Counted from the first letter of the stretch, positions 1 through 8,997 are shown. The stretch is DNA of 64,000 bases from Flavobacterium anhuiense (GCF_004151235.1 NZ_JUIV01000002.1:1-64000); one strand, 5' to 3'. Numbers and translations: made by a program. The notes: generated from the sequence alone by a model not told the origin.

Positions 1-620
1 CTTTTGCATCAGCGGCTAACTTCGCTTGACGAGCTTCTTCTTCTTGCAATTTTTTCGCTTCAGCTTCTGCTTTCGCTTTTGCGGTAGCTTCGGCATCTGC
101 TTTTACTTTTGCATCAGCTAATAATTTTGCCTGTAAAGCTTCCATATCAGCTTTTGCTTTGGCATCAGCTGCAAGTTTCGCTTGAAGAGCTTCGGCATCG
201 GCTTTGGCCTTAGCTTCGGCTGCTAATTTAGCTTGACGTGCTTCTTCTTCTACTCTTGCTTTTTCTTCTGCAGCTTGTTTAGCCTGCAATGCTTCTGCAT
301 CAGCTTTAGCTTTTGCTTCTGCAGCTAATCTTGCTTTTTCTGCTTCAGCGTCAGCTTTGGCTTTTGCTTCGGCCGCTTGTTTCGCTTTCAATGTCTCAGC
401 ATCAGCTTTAGCTTTTGCATCAGCTGCTAACTTAGCCTGACGTGCATTTTCCTCTTCTTGCAATTTTTTCGCTTCGGCTTCAGCTTTTGCTTTTGCCGTA
501 GCTTCTGCATCAGCTTTTACTCTAGCATCTGCAATTAGTTTAGCTTGTAAAGCTTCCATATCAGCTTTGGCCTTAGCATCGGCTGCCAATCTCGCTTTCT
601 CAGCCTCGGCGTCTGCTTTT
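1..620. repeat. higher-order repeat (414-nt period) inside the SprF-like gene
   Basis: A segment beginning near position 38 recurs near position 452, with the same run TTGCAATTTTTTCGCTTC at 44 and 458. The period is 414 nt (138 codons), laid over the basic unit of about 17 codons. Third codon positions have drifted while the protein repeat is kept. This suggests segmental duplication followed by selection on the protein. Confidence 0.7.
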
Positions 621-3010
621 GCTTTTGCTTCAGCTGCCAATCTCGCTTTCTCAGCCTCGGCATCTGCCTTAGCTTTTGCTTCAGCTTCTAATTTTGCTTT
701 TTCCGCTGCTTCTGCATCAGCTTTAGCTTTTGCATCTGCTACAAGTTTAGCTTGAAGTGCCTCGGCATCAGCTTTCGCTTTAGCTTCAGCCGCTAATTGG
801 GCTTGTCTGGCTTCTTCTGCTTGTTTTATTTTCAGTGCTTCAGCATCTGCTTTTGCTTTTAATTCTGCAGCTATAATTGCTTGTCTTGCTTCAGCATCTG
901 CTTTTGCTTTTGCTTCTGCGGCTAATTTTTCTTTAAGCGCTGCTTCTTCTGCGGCTTTGGCTTTTGCATCTGCAGTTAATTTTGCTTTGTTAGCGGCATC
1001 AATTGATGCTTTTGTTTTAGCTTCTGCCGCAGTCTTAGCTTTTGCTTCTGCTGCTAGTCTTGCCTGCAATGCATCTGAATCTGCTTTTGCTTTTGCATCT
1101 GCAGCTAATATTGACTGCATATCTGCTGCTTCTGCTTTGGCTTTTGCATCGGCTTTACGTTTTGCTTCAGCAGCGTCAGCTTTGGCTTTATTATCTGCAA
1201 TTAATTTTAATCTTGCTGCTTCTGCGTCAGCTTTCGCTTTTTCAGCCGCTGCTAATCTTGCTTGTCTTGCTGCTTCAGCATCTGCTTTTACTTTTTCAGC
1301 AGCTGCTAATCTCATTTTTGCCGCAGCTTCTGAGTTTGCTCTTGCTCTTTCTATAGCAAGCTGTGCAGCTGTTTTTTGCTGTGTAGGCGCAGCTGCATTT
1401 GCTGCCGCTGCTTTAGCTTTTGCCTCTTCTGCGTCGGCTTTCGCTTTATCAGCTGCTGCAACTTTTGCTTGTAAAGCTTCTGCATCGGCTTTTGCTTTAG
1501 CGTCAGCTGCTAATTTTATTTTTAGTGCTTCCGCATCAGCCTGCGCTTTATCTGCAGCTAACTGTTCTGGTGTTTTTTGTACAACCGCTCCAGATTTATT
1601 TGCTGCTGCTTGTGCTCTTGCAGCTGCCGCCGCATCTACTCTTGCTTTATTATCAGCAGCTAGTTTTATTCTGCGTTCTTCTGCATCTGCCCTAGCTTTA
1701 TCTGCAGCAAGTTGGGCTTGTGTTTTTTGTGTTTCAGCCAAAGCTTTATTTGCCGCTGCAGTTTGTGCTCTGGCTGCCGCTGCTGCATCAGCTTTCGCTT
1801 TTGCCTCTGCAGCTAATTTTATTTTAACAGCCTCTGCATCGGCCTTCGCTTTATTGTCTGCTTCTAATTTTGCTTTTGCTGCAGCTTCTGCATCTGCTCT
1901 AACTTTTTCGGCTGCCGCAAGTCTTGCTTGTTTTGCTTCAGCATCTGCTTTTGCTTTTGCTTCTGCTGCTAATCTGTTCTTTTCGGCGATTTCTGCTCTG
2001 TTGACTTGAGTCGCTTCTGATTGCGGTTTAGCTGGCACTGGTTTTGATTTTGACGGATCAACTAGAGATCCTTCATCATCATCTCCGTAATAGTAATTTC
2101 TATTTTTGAATTTATAAGCAATGGCAAATTCATGAGAACCTCCCAAATTTGAGAAATTACCCATTCCTCTTTCATAATTATATTCAATAGCAATACTTGG
2201 CGTTATATTAACTCCAAGTCCTGCAGAAACTCCATATAATGTGTTATATCCAGCCTGTGCCCAAACTCCCTGCTGAAGTGCCAGCATAGCAAGTCCAGAA
2301 ATGACTGTTTTATCTTTTTTGATTTCTGTTCTAACAATTCCAGAAAATTTACTTCTGTCAAAAAAACCATAACTGTCAATATATCCAGTATACATAGCAT
2401 GCAATTGAATAGCTCTTTCTGGATCTTCTTTTACCATTCCAGATCCGAAATTATAAAGCACTAAATTGTTAATTGCTAATCCGAAATCTAAAAATTCTGT
2501 ACCATAGTTAATTCCAGGATTTACAGTCAGCAATGTGCTTTTTGGAAAATCTCCAGTTAAAATAGTGGAATCATCTGATATGATTTTTCCTGTATTGATA
2601 CCACTTTGATAGATTCCAACATTTAATCCAAAAGTCAAATTACTATCCTCTTGTAAAACGATGTTGTGAGCAAAATTTCCAACTCCACCAAAAACAGTCA
2701 TCAATCCATAATTCTGCTGAAATAGGCCAACAGCAAATGCTTCATTCTCTCTAAATCGTCCAGAATAATTAGCTAAATACGTCTGCGGAGCATTTTCAAA
2801 CTGCACCCATTGCCTTTTATTATAAAAACTTGCATATGGGTTTGATTCTCTAACGAAACTAAATGTTGGGTTAATTAAATATCTATTAAACTTTAAAGAA
2901 TTTCTAATGGGTAATGAAAACGAAACAACTCCATCCTCAGAAGCGTCTTGAGAATAGAGTACATTTGATAAACCGTAAAATAACGTGATGAATAGTAAAA
3001 GTTTCTTCAT
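1..3010 (-). CDS. PorP/SprF-like T9SS outer-membrane protein fused to a long Ala/Lys/Asp/Glu repeat (3' end outside window)
   Basis: The reading frame is open from an ATG at 3010 to the left edge of the window: 1003 codons, no stop seen. Residues 1-20 are a signal peptide ending before VLYSQ. Residues to about 305 look like a PorP/SprF beta-barrel, with the closing signature YNYERGMGNFSNLGGSHEFAIAYKF-like at about 275-300. PorP/SprF proteins are T9SS partners that help export or anchor a cognate surface protein. An acidic turn (GDDDEG) and a Pro-rich linker lead to about 660 residues of TolA-like repeats with a unit of about 17 residues (LAAEAKAKADAEA plus four). These should form long charged helices, possibly spanning the periplasm. 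The next gene upstream encodes a type B CTD protein and ends 1 bp away, so the pair is probably co-transcribed. Some PorP-like proteins carry a C-terminal peptidoglycan-binding domain; whether this one does lies outside the window. Confidence 0.85.
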   Translation of the reverse strand, partial: MKKLLLFITLFYGLSNVLYSQDASEDGVVSFSLPIRNSLKFNRYLINPTFSFVRESNPYASFYNKRQWVQFENAPQTYLANYSGRFRENEAFAVGLFQQNYGLMTVFGGVGNFAHNIVLQEDSNLTFGLNVGIYQSGINTGKIISDDSTILTGDFPKSTLLTVNPGINYGTEFLDFGLAINNLVLYNFGSGMVKEDPERAIQLHAMYTGYIDSYGFFDRSKFSGIVRTEIKKDKTVISGLAMLALQQGVWAQAGYNTLYGVSAGLGVNITPSIAIEYNYERGMGNFSNLGGSHEFAIAYKFKNRNYYYGDDDEGSLVDPSKSKPVPAKPQSEATQVNRAEIAEKNRLAAEAKAKADAEAKQARLAAAEKVRADAEAAAKAKLEADNKAKADAEAVKIKLAAEAKAKADAAAAARAQTAAANKALAETQKTQAQLAADKARADAEERRIKLAADNKARVDAAAAARAQAAANKSGAVVQKTPEQLAADKAQADAEALKIKLAADAKAKADAEALQAKVAAADKAKADAEEAKAKAAAANAAAPTQQKTAAQLAIERARANSEAAAKMRLAAAEKVKADAEAARQARLAAAEKAKADAEAARLKLIADNKAKADAAEAKRKADAKAKAEAADMQSILAADAKAKADSDALQARLAAEAKAKTAAEAKTKASIDAANKAKLTADAKAKAAEEAALKEKLAAEAKAKADAEARQAIIAAELKAKADAEALKIKQAEEARQAQLAAEAKAKADAEALQAKLVADAKAKADAEAAEKAKLEAEAKAKADAEAEKARLAAEAKAKADAEAEKARLAADAKAKADMEALQAKLIADARVKADAEATAKAKAEAEAKKLQEEENARQAKLAADAKAKADAETLKAKQAAEAKAKADAEAEKARLAAEAKAKADAEALQAKQAAEEKARVEEEARQAKLAAEAKAKADAEALQAKLAADAKAKADMEALQAKLLADAKVKADAEATAKAKAEAEAKKLQEEEARQAKLAADAK

Positions 3011-3011
3011 A

Positions 3012-4475
3012 TTATTTTATAACAGTTATTGATCCTTTTTTTTCACCTGCATCGCCTTGAATGACATAGTAATAAACGGGATTAACATTTTTAAAATCTA
3101 TATTGTTTTCGGGCCAATCGCCTTGGTAATTCACTACATCCAAAACGATTTCTCCATTTGAACTAATGATCATTACCTTCGTATTTGCATTTTTATATTC
3201 GTCTGGAATGTTCCAATACGGATTCATTCCGCTTAACTTTATAATGTTAGGAATAACACTTGATGGCGCTGAATCTCCATTTATTCTAAATGAAAATTCT
3301 TTACTTGCAATACAACCAGATGCTTGAGAAATTTTTACTTTATAATTACCTTTAACAGCTATAACATAAGAACTCGATGTTTGACCAGAAATTAAATTAT
3401 CGTTCAAATACCATTCGAAAGTAGGAGCAGAAGCATCTGTTGTAACGTTAACCGTTATAGTTTCACCCTCACTTAATTTGTATCCGTCTTGAGCGTCAGT
3501 ACTTGCTTCAAAACTGTTACTTTGCAAATTAATACTTCCGGTCGCTTTACATCCACCAAAATCGACTTCCACTGAATAAACTCCAGATTCGTTTGTAGAA
3601 TACGTACGATTTGTTGCTCCTGTGATTATATCACCATCTTTTTTCCATTGATAGCTATTCCCTGAAGTTGCTGTTAAAACCGTCCCTGAACCGCTAGCAC
3701 AAAAAGGATTTCCTAAAGATGAATTTATCGTAACCCCAGAACCAGAAGATGATGAAGAAACTGTAACTCTATTTGAACTAAAATTCACATTTGAGCATTC
3801 GCCATAATCAAGTTCTGCAAAATATACACCAGCAGAATTTACTACTAAAGAAGACGAATTTTGTCCTGAAATTAAAACATCATCCTTGTACCATTTGTAT
3901 TTAACATTCGGATAGTTTGCAGGTGACGATTCTGCTATCTCAGGAGTAAGATTATCTACTGTTAAAGTAAAACTACCGCCAGAACAGAAAGCGGCAGTAT
4001 TTCTATTTTGATTTATCAAAAACGAAGATACATAGTCTTTATAATAGGCTGAAAAAGAGTATGACCCTGAAAAATTTTGTGCTCTAGGACTATTAACCCC
4101 GCTACTACTTACTATTCTTAAACTGTAAGCATTAGAACCTTTTAATGTCGTAGGAATTGCGAATTTAATTGTTTGTTCAGTACTTGATAATTGAATAACT
4201 TCAAGGGTAGTAGTAGATGTTGGATTGGTAAAACTACCAAACTCATCAGACAATTGAACAGAAAACGTAATATTTGACGCAAAATTTAAATACGAAAAAG
4301 TAACTAAGTATTCATTGTATTTAGCACCATCAACAATATCTCCAGCGCAAATATCCTTAAAAGGTAATTGCTGCGGAGATATTGATGATTGCGCATAAGT
4401 ATTTGATCCAGCAAAGAAGATTATGCTGAATAATAGTAAAACTTTAAAAAAAGATAAAGTAATTTTTTGAATCAT
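3012..4475 (-). CDS. multi-Ig-like secreted surface protein with T9SS type B (gliding-associated) C-terminal domain
   Basis: This 487-residue protein has a Sec signal peptide (residues 1-28, ending NTYAQ). About three Ig/PKD-like modules follow, at roughly 160-235, 250-320 and 325-400, each with a Y-K/Q-W-Y/K core and a Cys pair. Residues from about 405 to the end resemble the type B CTD: the start PNIIKLSGMNPYWNIP parallels the NVITPNGDGINDxWxIP signature, then TKVMIISSNGEIV, a GDWPEN turn and YYYVI, ending KKGSITVIK. Type B CTDs direct T9SS export and usually need a PorP/SprF partner, and such a gene follows directly. The start codon overlaps the end of the upstream gene by 4 bp. It is probably a surface or adhesin-like protein; the ligand is unknown. 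Confidence 0.8.
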   Translation of the reverse strand: MIQKITLSFFKVLLLFSIIFFAGSNTYAQSSISPQQLPFKDICAGDIVDGAKYNEYLVTFSYLNFASNITFSVQLSDEFGSFTNPTSTTTLEVIQLSSTEQTIKFAIPTTLKGSNAYSLRIVSSSGVNSPRAQNFSGSYSFSAYYKDYVSSFLINQNRNTAAFCSGGSFTLTVDNLTPEIAESSPANYPNVKYKWYKDDVLISGQNSSSLVVNSAGVYFAELDYGECSNVNFSSNRVTVSSSSSGSGVTINSSLGNPFCASGSGTVLTATSGNSYQWKKDGDIITGATNRTYSTNESGVYSVEVDFGGCKATGSINLQSNSFEASTDAQDGYKLSEGETITVNVTTDASAPTFEWYLNDNLISGQTSSSYVIAVKGNYKVKISQASGCIASKEFSFRINGDSAPSSVIPNIIKLSGMNPYWNIPDEYKNANTKVMIISSNGEIVLDVVNYQGDWPENNIDFKNVNPVYYYVIQGDAGEKKGSITVIK

Positions 4476-4882
4476 ATAGTGCGTGTTCTTGCTAGATCTA
4501 TACGCTCAAAAAACAAGATATCTATAACTGTTTCAGAGAAATCATACTTGTAATTTTCAATTACCTCTTTTGCAATAATTGAAGTCGCTGCAAGTGTTGA
4601 GTTCTCCTCACAATCATTAGATACAATATTTGGCTCAGCCGCTATAGTAAGGCCATCCTTGGGGGTGGACATCCCTACTATAGACTGATTTAAATTACTT
4701 GAATTGCTGTTTTCAATAACAGCATTAGTATTGTTATTTTGGTTATTATTAGCCAAAGTCAACCCACACTCAGAAACAGCAACCTTAGTAGGATTTTCTG
4801 CTGTATTCTGTGCATATAGAGTTAACGATATAGGCGAAACCAAAAATATTATATATAAAAAATATTTTTTCGTAGATACCAT
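4472..4882 (-). CDS. small exported protein of unknown function, first gene of the T9SS locus
   Basis: From the Met at 4882 the product is 136 residues. It begins with an exported-type leader (MVSTKKYF, a hydrophobic stretch, then LTLYAQ) that is typical of Bacteroidota secreted proteins. An in-frame Met at 4921 would put 13 polar residues ahead of the leader, so the 4882 start is preferred. The mature part is Asn/Ser/Thr-rich (NNNQNNNTNA) with no recognised domain and only two Cys. Its last codons overlap the start of the Ig-like gene by 4 bp (ATGA), which argues for translational coupling in the T9SS operon. The function is not recognised. Confidence 0.6.
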   Translation of the reverse strand: MVSTKKYFLYIIFLVSPISLTLYAQNTAENPTKVAVSECGLTLANNNQNNNTNAVIENSNSSNLNQSIVGMSTPKDGLTIAAEPNIVSNDCEENSTLAATSIIAKEVIENYKYDFSETVIDILFFERIDLARTRTI

Positions 4883-4982
4883 TATGTCTTGATCTTTATT
4901 TGAGCCCTTAAGACGATACATAAATTGTGTCTGGGGACTTAATTAATAAAATTTACGCGTGGGAAATAAAAATCGAAACTAT

Positions 4983-6275
4983 TTATCTATTACCGCTAGA
5001 AGCCGTGATTTTTCCTAATTGTAATCTGAAATCTGGTTTTTTAGGATTGAAGATATCAATGAATGTTTCTTTATTATCGCTTTGTGAGTAAACGTTAAAG
5101 AATACACTGTTTCCATACCAGCTCTCTAAATCTTCGTTATTAGAATTGTATTCAGTAAAGATATTTCCTTTACATAAGTTGAAATACATTTCCTCAAATT
5201 TGATTTTTTTAAGGTTGGCATCATTGATTTCAGTTTTGCTGTCTAATAATACTGCAGGGTTGAATCCAGAGATTACACTTCTTTTCATTTCAAGAGAAGC
5301 ATTTTCAGCTACATAAACAGCTTCTTTTACTAAACCTGCTTGAATATCAGCGTTAATGTTTTCGCTGTCATTAACCATTGTAATATTACTTGCAACAACT
5401 AAAGTTTGTTTTTTAGTGAAATCTGTTTCACTTTTCTTCTCAAAAGATCTTACCTCCATACAACGAGATCCGTCTTTAGTGCTTGAGAAGTAAGAAGATC
5501 TAACTGCTAAAGAGTTGAAGAAACGACATTGAACTCCTTGAGAGAATTTAAAGTCATCATTAACTGATTTATAAGAAACAAATTTTGTAACATTTAAATC
5601 ACCACCTAAGATTCCGAAAGAATCTCCTCCAGCGTAACTAACCATTACATTTTCAAGTACTGTCTTGTTTCCAACACCAGCAAGAGTTAAGGCGTTGAAA
5701 GTATCAGCTCCTTTTACTTTTTTACCAGCGAACTCGATTCTAACGAACCTTAAAATTCCTGAGTTAGAAGCTACATTGTCTCCACCATAAGTAGTCATTG
5801 TAGGATCAAGATCTAAGTTATAAGAACCTACATTTCCAAATTTATTGATTGGCGCATCTCCAAGGATTACAATTCCACCCCAATCTCCAGCTTTTTTCAT
5901 GCTGCGGTTTGAAGTAAATACAATTGGATCTGTTTCTAAACCATCAGCAACTAATTGTGCTCCTTTTGTGATTACTAATGTTCCTTTAGTTTCGAAATCA
6001 CCAATAATTACAGTTCCTGGTTCGATTGTTAAAACAGCATTGTTTGTAACATAAACGTTTCCTTGAAGAACGTAGATATTTCTTTTCAGCAATTTAGTAT
6101 TAACAGAAATGTTTCCTGCCAAAATTTGGTTTGCTTCTCCATAATCAACTTTGTTAGGCTTAAACTCAGTCCAGTTGTTTAACCAATTGGTGTAGCCCAT
6201 AATTCCTTTCTCTTGTTGAGCATTCATACTCGCAACTGTCAAAAGAACGCAGATTAATTGAGTAATTTTTTTCAT
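4983..6275 (-). CDS. secreted beta-helix-like protein
   Basis: The 430-residue product has a signal peptide (MKKITQLICVLLTVASMNAQ). Residues 50-130 carry the pattern NIYVLQGNVYVTNNAVLTIEPGT, then GTLVITKGAQL, PIVFTS and GDWGGIVILGDAPIN. This is typical of a right-handed parallel beta-helix, seen in a widespread Bacteroidota family. Homologues are sometimes labelled 'multidrug transporter', but no membrane segments are visible after the signal peptide, so that label is not supported. No T9SS C-terminal domain is apparent. It probably resides in the periplasm or at the cell surface. The gene stands alone between two other exported-protein genes; its function is unknown. Confidence 0.65.
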   Translation of the reverse strand: MKKITQLICVLLTVASMNAQQEKGIMGYTNWLNNWTEFKPNKVDYGEANQILAGNISVNTKLLKRNIYVLQGNVYVTNNAVLTIEPGTVIIGDFETKGTLVITKGAQLVADGLETDPIVFTSNRSMKKAGDWGGIVILGDAPINKFGNVGSYNLDLDPTMTTYGGDNVASNSGILRFVRIEFAGKKVKGADTFNALTLAGVGNKTVLENVMVSYAGGDSFGILGGDLNVTKFVSYKSVNDDFKFSQGVQCRFFNSLAVRSSYFSSTKDGSRCMEVRSFEKKSETDFTKKQTLVVASNITMVNDSENINADIQAGLVKEAVYVAENASLEMKRSVISGFNPAVLLDSKTEINDANLKKIKFEEMYFNLCKGNIFTEYNSNNEDLESWYGNSVFFNVYSQSDNKETFIDIFNPKKPDFRLQLGKITASSGNR

Positions 6276-6455
6276 GATAAGGGGGTATTACGGTTAATAA
6301 TAAATTTGGGTATGCGTAAATGTAAAAACTCCTCTCAAGTTTTCTGAAATTCTTCAGAACCCTTGAGAGTGAGTTTTTTTTATTTTGTTTTTTGAGAATG
6401 TCAAAGCTGGTATTCACTTAAACTTTCCCAAAAAAGATTTTAAAAAATTACTTTA

Positions 6456-6908
6456 TTACATTTCGTTCAAATCGTTGAACTCATGTAATGATTTCAATGT
6501 ACTTTCGTAGAACAAAATTGCCGCAATTAGATTTCCTTTATCAGAGTAAGGCATCATCTTTCTTTGGAATTCTACAGTTGTATCCAAAAATGTCGACGTA
6601 CCTACTGCCTGAGCATCTAATACTTTTTTGTGTTCGTTATCGTCTGGGATACCAAGGTCAGCCATAGTAACTCCAGGTTTTGTAACCAAAGCAATGTAAG
6701 GGAGAGTTTTAACTAATACTTTAATACGCTCGATGTATAATTCCAAAAGCTCACCCTTTTGCATACCGCTTAATTCTTTTTGATCATGGTATTTTCGGAT
6801 AAGAGCAGTTGTACTGATAATACTTCTTGGTGCGTTTTTAGCTTGTGCTGAAACAGCCGCAGTAGTTAAGATAAAAAAAGCACTAAATAGAATAATTTTC
6901 CCTTTCAT
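6456..6908 (-). CDS. small exported protein of unknown function
   Basis: This 150-residue product has a clear signal peptide (MKGKIILFSAFFILTTAAVSAQ). The mature part is mostly helical and charged, with segments such as GMQKGELLELYIERIKVLVKTLPYIAL. It has no Cys and no catalytic motif that I recognise. It is transcribed in the same direction as the beta-helix-like gene, 180 bp upstream of it, and could share a transcript. The function is not recognised. Confidence 0.65.
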   Translation of the reverse strand: MKGKIILFSAFFILTTAAVSAQAKNAPRSIISTTALIRKYHDQKELSGMQKGELLELYIERIKVLVKTLPYIALVTKPGVTMADLGIPDDNEHKKVLDAQAVGTSTFLDTTVEFQRKMMPYSDKGNLIAAILFYESTLKSLHEFNDLNEM

Positions 6909-7130
6909 AGATTCTTATTTTATAATTGGTTGTTGATAAAAACAAAAATATATAAATTAACTTAAATTACAACTGTAATGGTTTTTTTTTTCAAAAAATT
7001 TCCTTAAAAAAACCTTAAAAACCAGCGTTATGTCGAGAAAATGTGCGTTTTAACGTGCATTTTGTTAAAAATGTTAATTAAAAAATCGTAAGATATTAAC
7101 TATAAAAAATATAAAATTGACTCTATAAAT

Positions 7131-7161
7131 ACCCGAAAAAAAACACCCTTATCGGGTTTTT
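7131..7161. terminator. weak hairpin with T tract
   Basis: A 6-bp arm ACCCGA pairs imperfectly with TCGGGT across a 15-nt A-rich loop and is followed by TTTT. It lies in a divergent intergenic region where no terminator is needed, so its role is doubtful. Confidence 0.25.
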
Positions 7162-7332
7162 GAAAAAAAATATTAACAAAAACATCTTGATATTTACTCA
7201 CTTGAGGATATTTATTAACAAAATTCTATCAAAAGTTAGCCAAAAAATATTCCAAAACTTAGCATCTAAATTTGAAAATTGAAACGAATAAATAATCTTA
7301 CTTCTTAAAATTTTTGACTACACATTTTCTTC

Positions 7333-7340
7333 TATCTTTG
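7333..7340 (+). promoter_or_regulatory. TAnnTTTG -7 promoter element for holB
   Basis: TATCTTTG matches the Bacteroidota housekeeping -7 consensus, with a TTG at 7314-7316 (16-nt gap) as a possible -33 element. The ATG follows only 4 nt after the element, so the transcript would be nearly leaderless. Confidence 0.65.
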
Positions 7341-7344
7341 CGCC

Positions 7345-8493
7345 ATGCAATTTTCTCAAATTTTAGGTCAAGATTACATCAAAAGCCACTTGATAAAAAG
7401 TGCTGCTTCTGGTAGAATTCCTCATGCTCAATTATTCGTTGGTCCTGAAGGAAGCGGCACATTAATAACTGCCATTGCTTATTCCCAATACATTTTATGC
7501 AATAATACCGGCGATGAAAATTCAAACGGAAATGATTCTTGCAATCTAAAGTTTGATAACATCTCTCATCCCGATCTGCATTTTATTTATCCAACCGTTA
7601 CAACCGAAGACGTAAAAACAAAACCCAAAAGTTTAGATTTTATTCAGGACTGGCGAAACTTTATTCAAGAAATGCCTTATGGAGGTTTATTCGATTGGTA
7701 CAAAATTCTGGGCGTTCAAAACAAACAGGGGGAAATTCGTGTTGAAGATGCACAAGAAGTTTTAAAATCGCTTTCACTAAAATCTTACGAAGGCGGATAC
7801 AAAATAATGATTATATGGATGGCCGATAAAATGAATATCGCCGCATCCAACAAACTTTTGAAACTTCTAGAAGAACCATCAGACAAAACCATGTTTATTC
7901 TGATTTCTGAAAACGAAGAAGATATTATACAAACCATCCGTTCAAGATGCCAAGTAATTCACTTTAGTGGACTTCCAGAAAAGGTCATCGCAGAAGCTTT
8001 GGTTGCTAAAGAAAATATAGATCAAAATCTAGCAAAAAAAATTGCACATCAGGCGCAGGGAAATTTTAATAAAGCATTGCATTTGTTAAAAGAAGACGAT
8101 GACGATCTTCCCTTTGAACAATGGTTTGTCAATTGGGTTCGTGCTGCTTTTAGAGCAAAAGGAAATGCGGCCGCCATTCAGGACTTAATTTCTTGGAGCG
8201 AGCAGATTGCTGCATTGGGGCGTGAAAGTCAGAAAAAATTTATTCAATACTGCATAGAAATGTTCCGACAGGCCCTCATGCTAAATTATCAAGCGCCAGA
8301 CTTAGTTTATATAGAACCAAAAGTGGATAAATTTAAACTGGAGAATTTTGCACCGTTCGTTAACGGAAATAATATCCACGAAATATTCAAAGAACTTTCA
8401 GATGCTATGTATCATATTGAAAGAAATGGAAATGCGAAAATAATTCTAACCGATTTATCGATTAAATTGACTCGTTTAATTCATAAAAAATAA
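7345..8493 (+). CDS. holB: DNA polymerase III subunit delta' (clamp-loader ATPase-like)
   Basis: The 382-residue product has the clamp-loader delta' layout. It opens with GQDYIKSHLIKSAASGRIPHAQLFVGPEGSG, has the NKLLKLLEEPS box near residue 170, and an SRC box in IRSRCQVIHF near residue 200. The Walker A-like loop GPEGSGTL (33-40) has Thr where a functional P-loop has Lys. This suggests it does not hydrolyse ATP, as is known for delta' in other bacteria. It acts with the tau and delta subunits to load the sliding clamp. The next gene begins 6 bp after its stop, so they probably form an operon. Confidence 0.93.
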   Translation: MQFSQILGQDYIKSHLIKSAASGRIPHAQLFVGPEGSGTLITAIAYSQYILCNNTGDENSNGNDSCNLKFDNISHPDLHFIYPTVTTEDVKTKPKSLDFIQDWRNFIQEMPYGGLFDWYKILGVQNKQGEIRVEDAQEVLKSLSLKSYEGGYKIMIIWMADKMNIAASNKLLKLLEEPSDKTMFILISENEEDIIQTIRSRCQVIHFSGLPEKVIAEALVAKENIDQNLAKKIAHQAQGNFNKALHLLKEDDDDLPFEQWFVNWVRAAFRAKGNAAAIQDLISWSEQIAALGRESQKKFIQYCIEMFRQALMLNYQAPDLVYIEPKVDKFKLENFAPFVNGNNIHEIFKELSDAMYHIERNGNAKIILTDLSIKLTRLIHKK

Positions 8494-8499
8494 TTCATA

Positions 8500-8883
8500 A
8501 TGAACAATGTTGCCTCAATTTTGCTTTTGGCTTTTCTAGCTTTAACTTTTCTACAATCCGGTTACGAAAAAATTTTTTACTGGAAAGATAATGTTACCTG
8601 GCTAAAGGAACACTTTGCCAAAACGCCTTTAAAAAATCAGGTTCCGCTTGCCCTTTTACATTTATTGATTTTAGAATTGATTTCAGGAATTTTATGTGTT
8701 GTGGGCGGAATTCAATTGTTTACAAATAACGGCAGAGAATTTGGCTTTTACGGAGCTATCTTTTCTTGTATCTGTTTGCTAATGATGCTTTTCGGACAAA
8801 GACTTGCAAAAGATTACGATGGTGCGAGAACCATTGTCATATATTTTATACCAGCTGTAATGGCTGTTTATTGGTTGAATTAG
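8500..8883 (+). CDS. DoxX-like small membrane protein
   Basis: This 127-residue protein has four predicted membrane helices (about 5-22, 48-70, 80-100 and 110-125) and the DoxX-like start LLLAFLALTFLQSGYEKIFYW. DoxX-family proteins are small four-helix membrane proteins linked in some species to redox or quinone metabolism; the substrate here is unknown. It follows holB by 6 bp and is probably co-transcribed. Confidence 0.75.
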   Translation: MNNVASILLLAFLALTFLQSGYEKIFYWKDNVTWLKEHFAKTPLKNQVPLALLHLLILELISGILCVVGGIQLFTNNGREFGFYGAIFSCICLLMMLFGQRLAKDYDGARTIVIYFIPAVMAVYWLN

Positions 8884-8906
8884 ATCAACTAGAAGTTAAA
8901 AAAAAA

Positions 8907-8975
8907 CCATAGATTTAACAGATTAAAAGGATTAGAAAATCTTTGTTAATCTTTGTTAATCTTTGAAATCTGTGG
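8907..8975. repeat. imperfect inverted repeat (intergenic)
   Basis: CCATAGATTTAACAGATT at 8907-8924 pairs with AATCTTTGAAATCTGTGG at 8958-8975 (15 of 18 positions). Between them are copies of the 10-nt unit AATCTTTGTT. It resembles degenerate intergenic repeats common in flavobacteria. Confidence 0.5.
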
Positions 8976-8997
8976 CAATAAAAAAATTATTTAAAAA

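Larger units (their letters stand above)
6909..7344. other. AT-rich intergenic region between divergent genes
   Basis: No ORF is supported here. The region separates the minus-strand exported-protein genes from plus-strand holB, so it must hold promoters for both. I see the holB -7 element near its right end, a weak hairpin at 7131-7161, and many short poly-A/T runs. Confidence 0.6.

Noticed and set aside
957..2009. Long plus-strand ORF rich in Ala/Ser/Phe (about 350 codons)
   Set aside because: It is the antisense shadow of the Ala/Lys/Asp/Glu repeat on the minus strand. Its composition is explained by the repeated GCN/AAA codons read backwards, and it has no promoter or family.
4983..6275. 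'Multidrug transporter' label often given to homologues
   Set aside because: The protein has a signal peptide and beta-helix repeats and no membrane helices beyond the signal.
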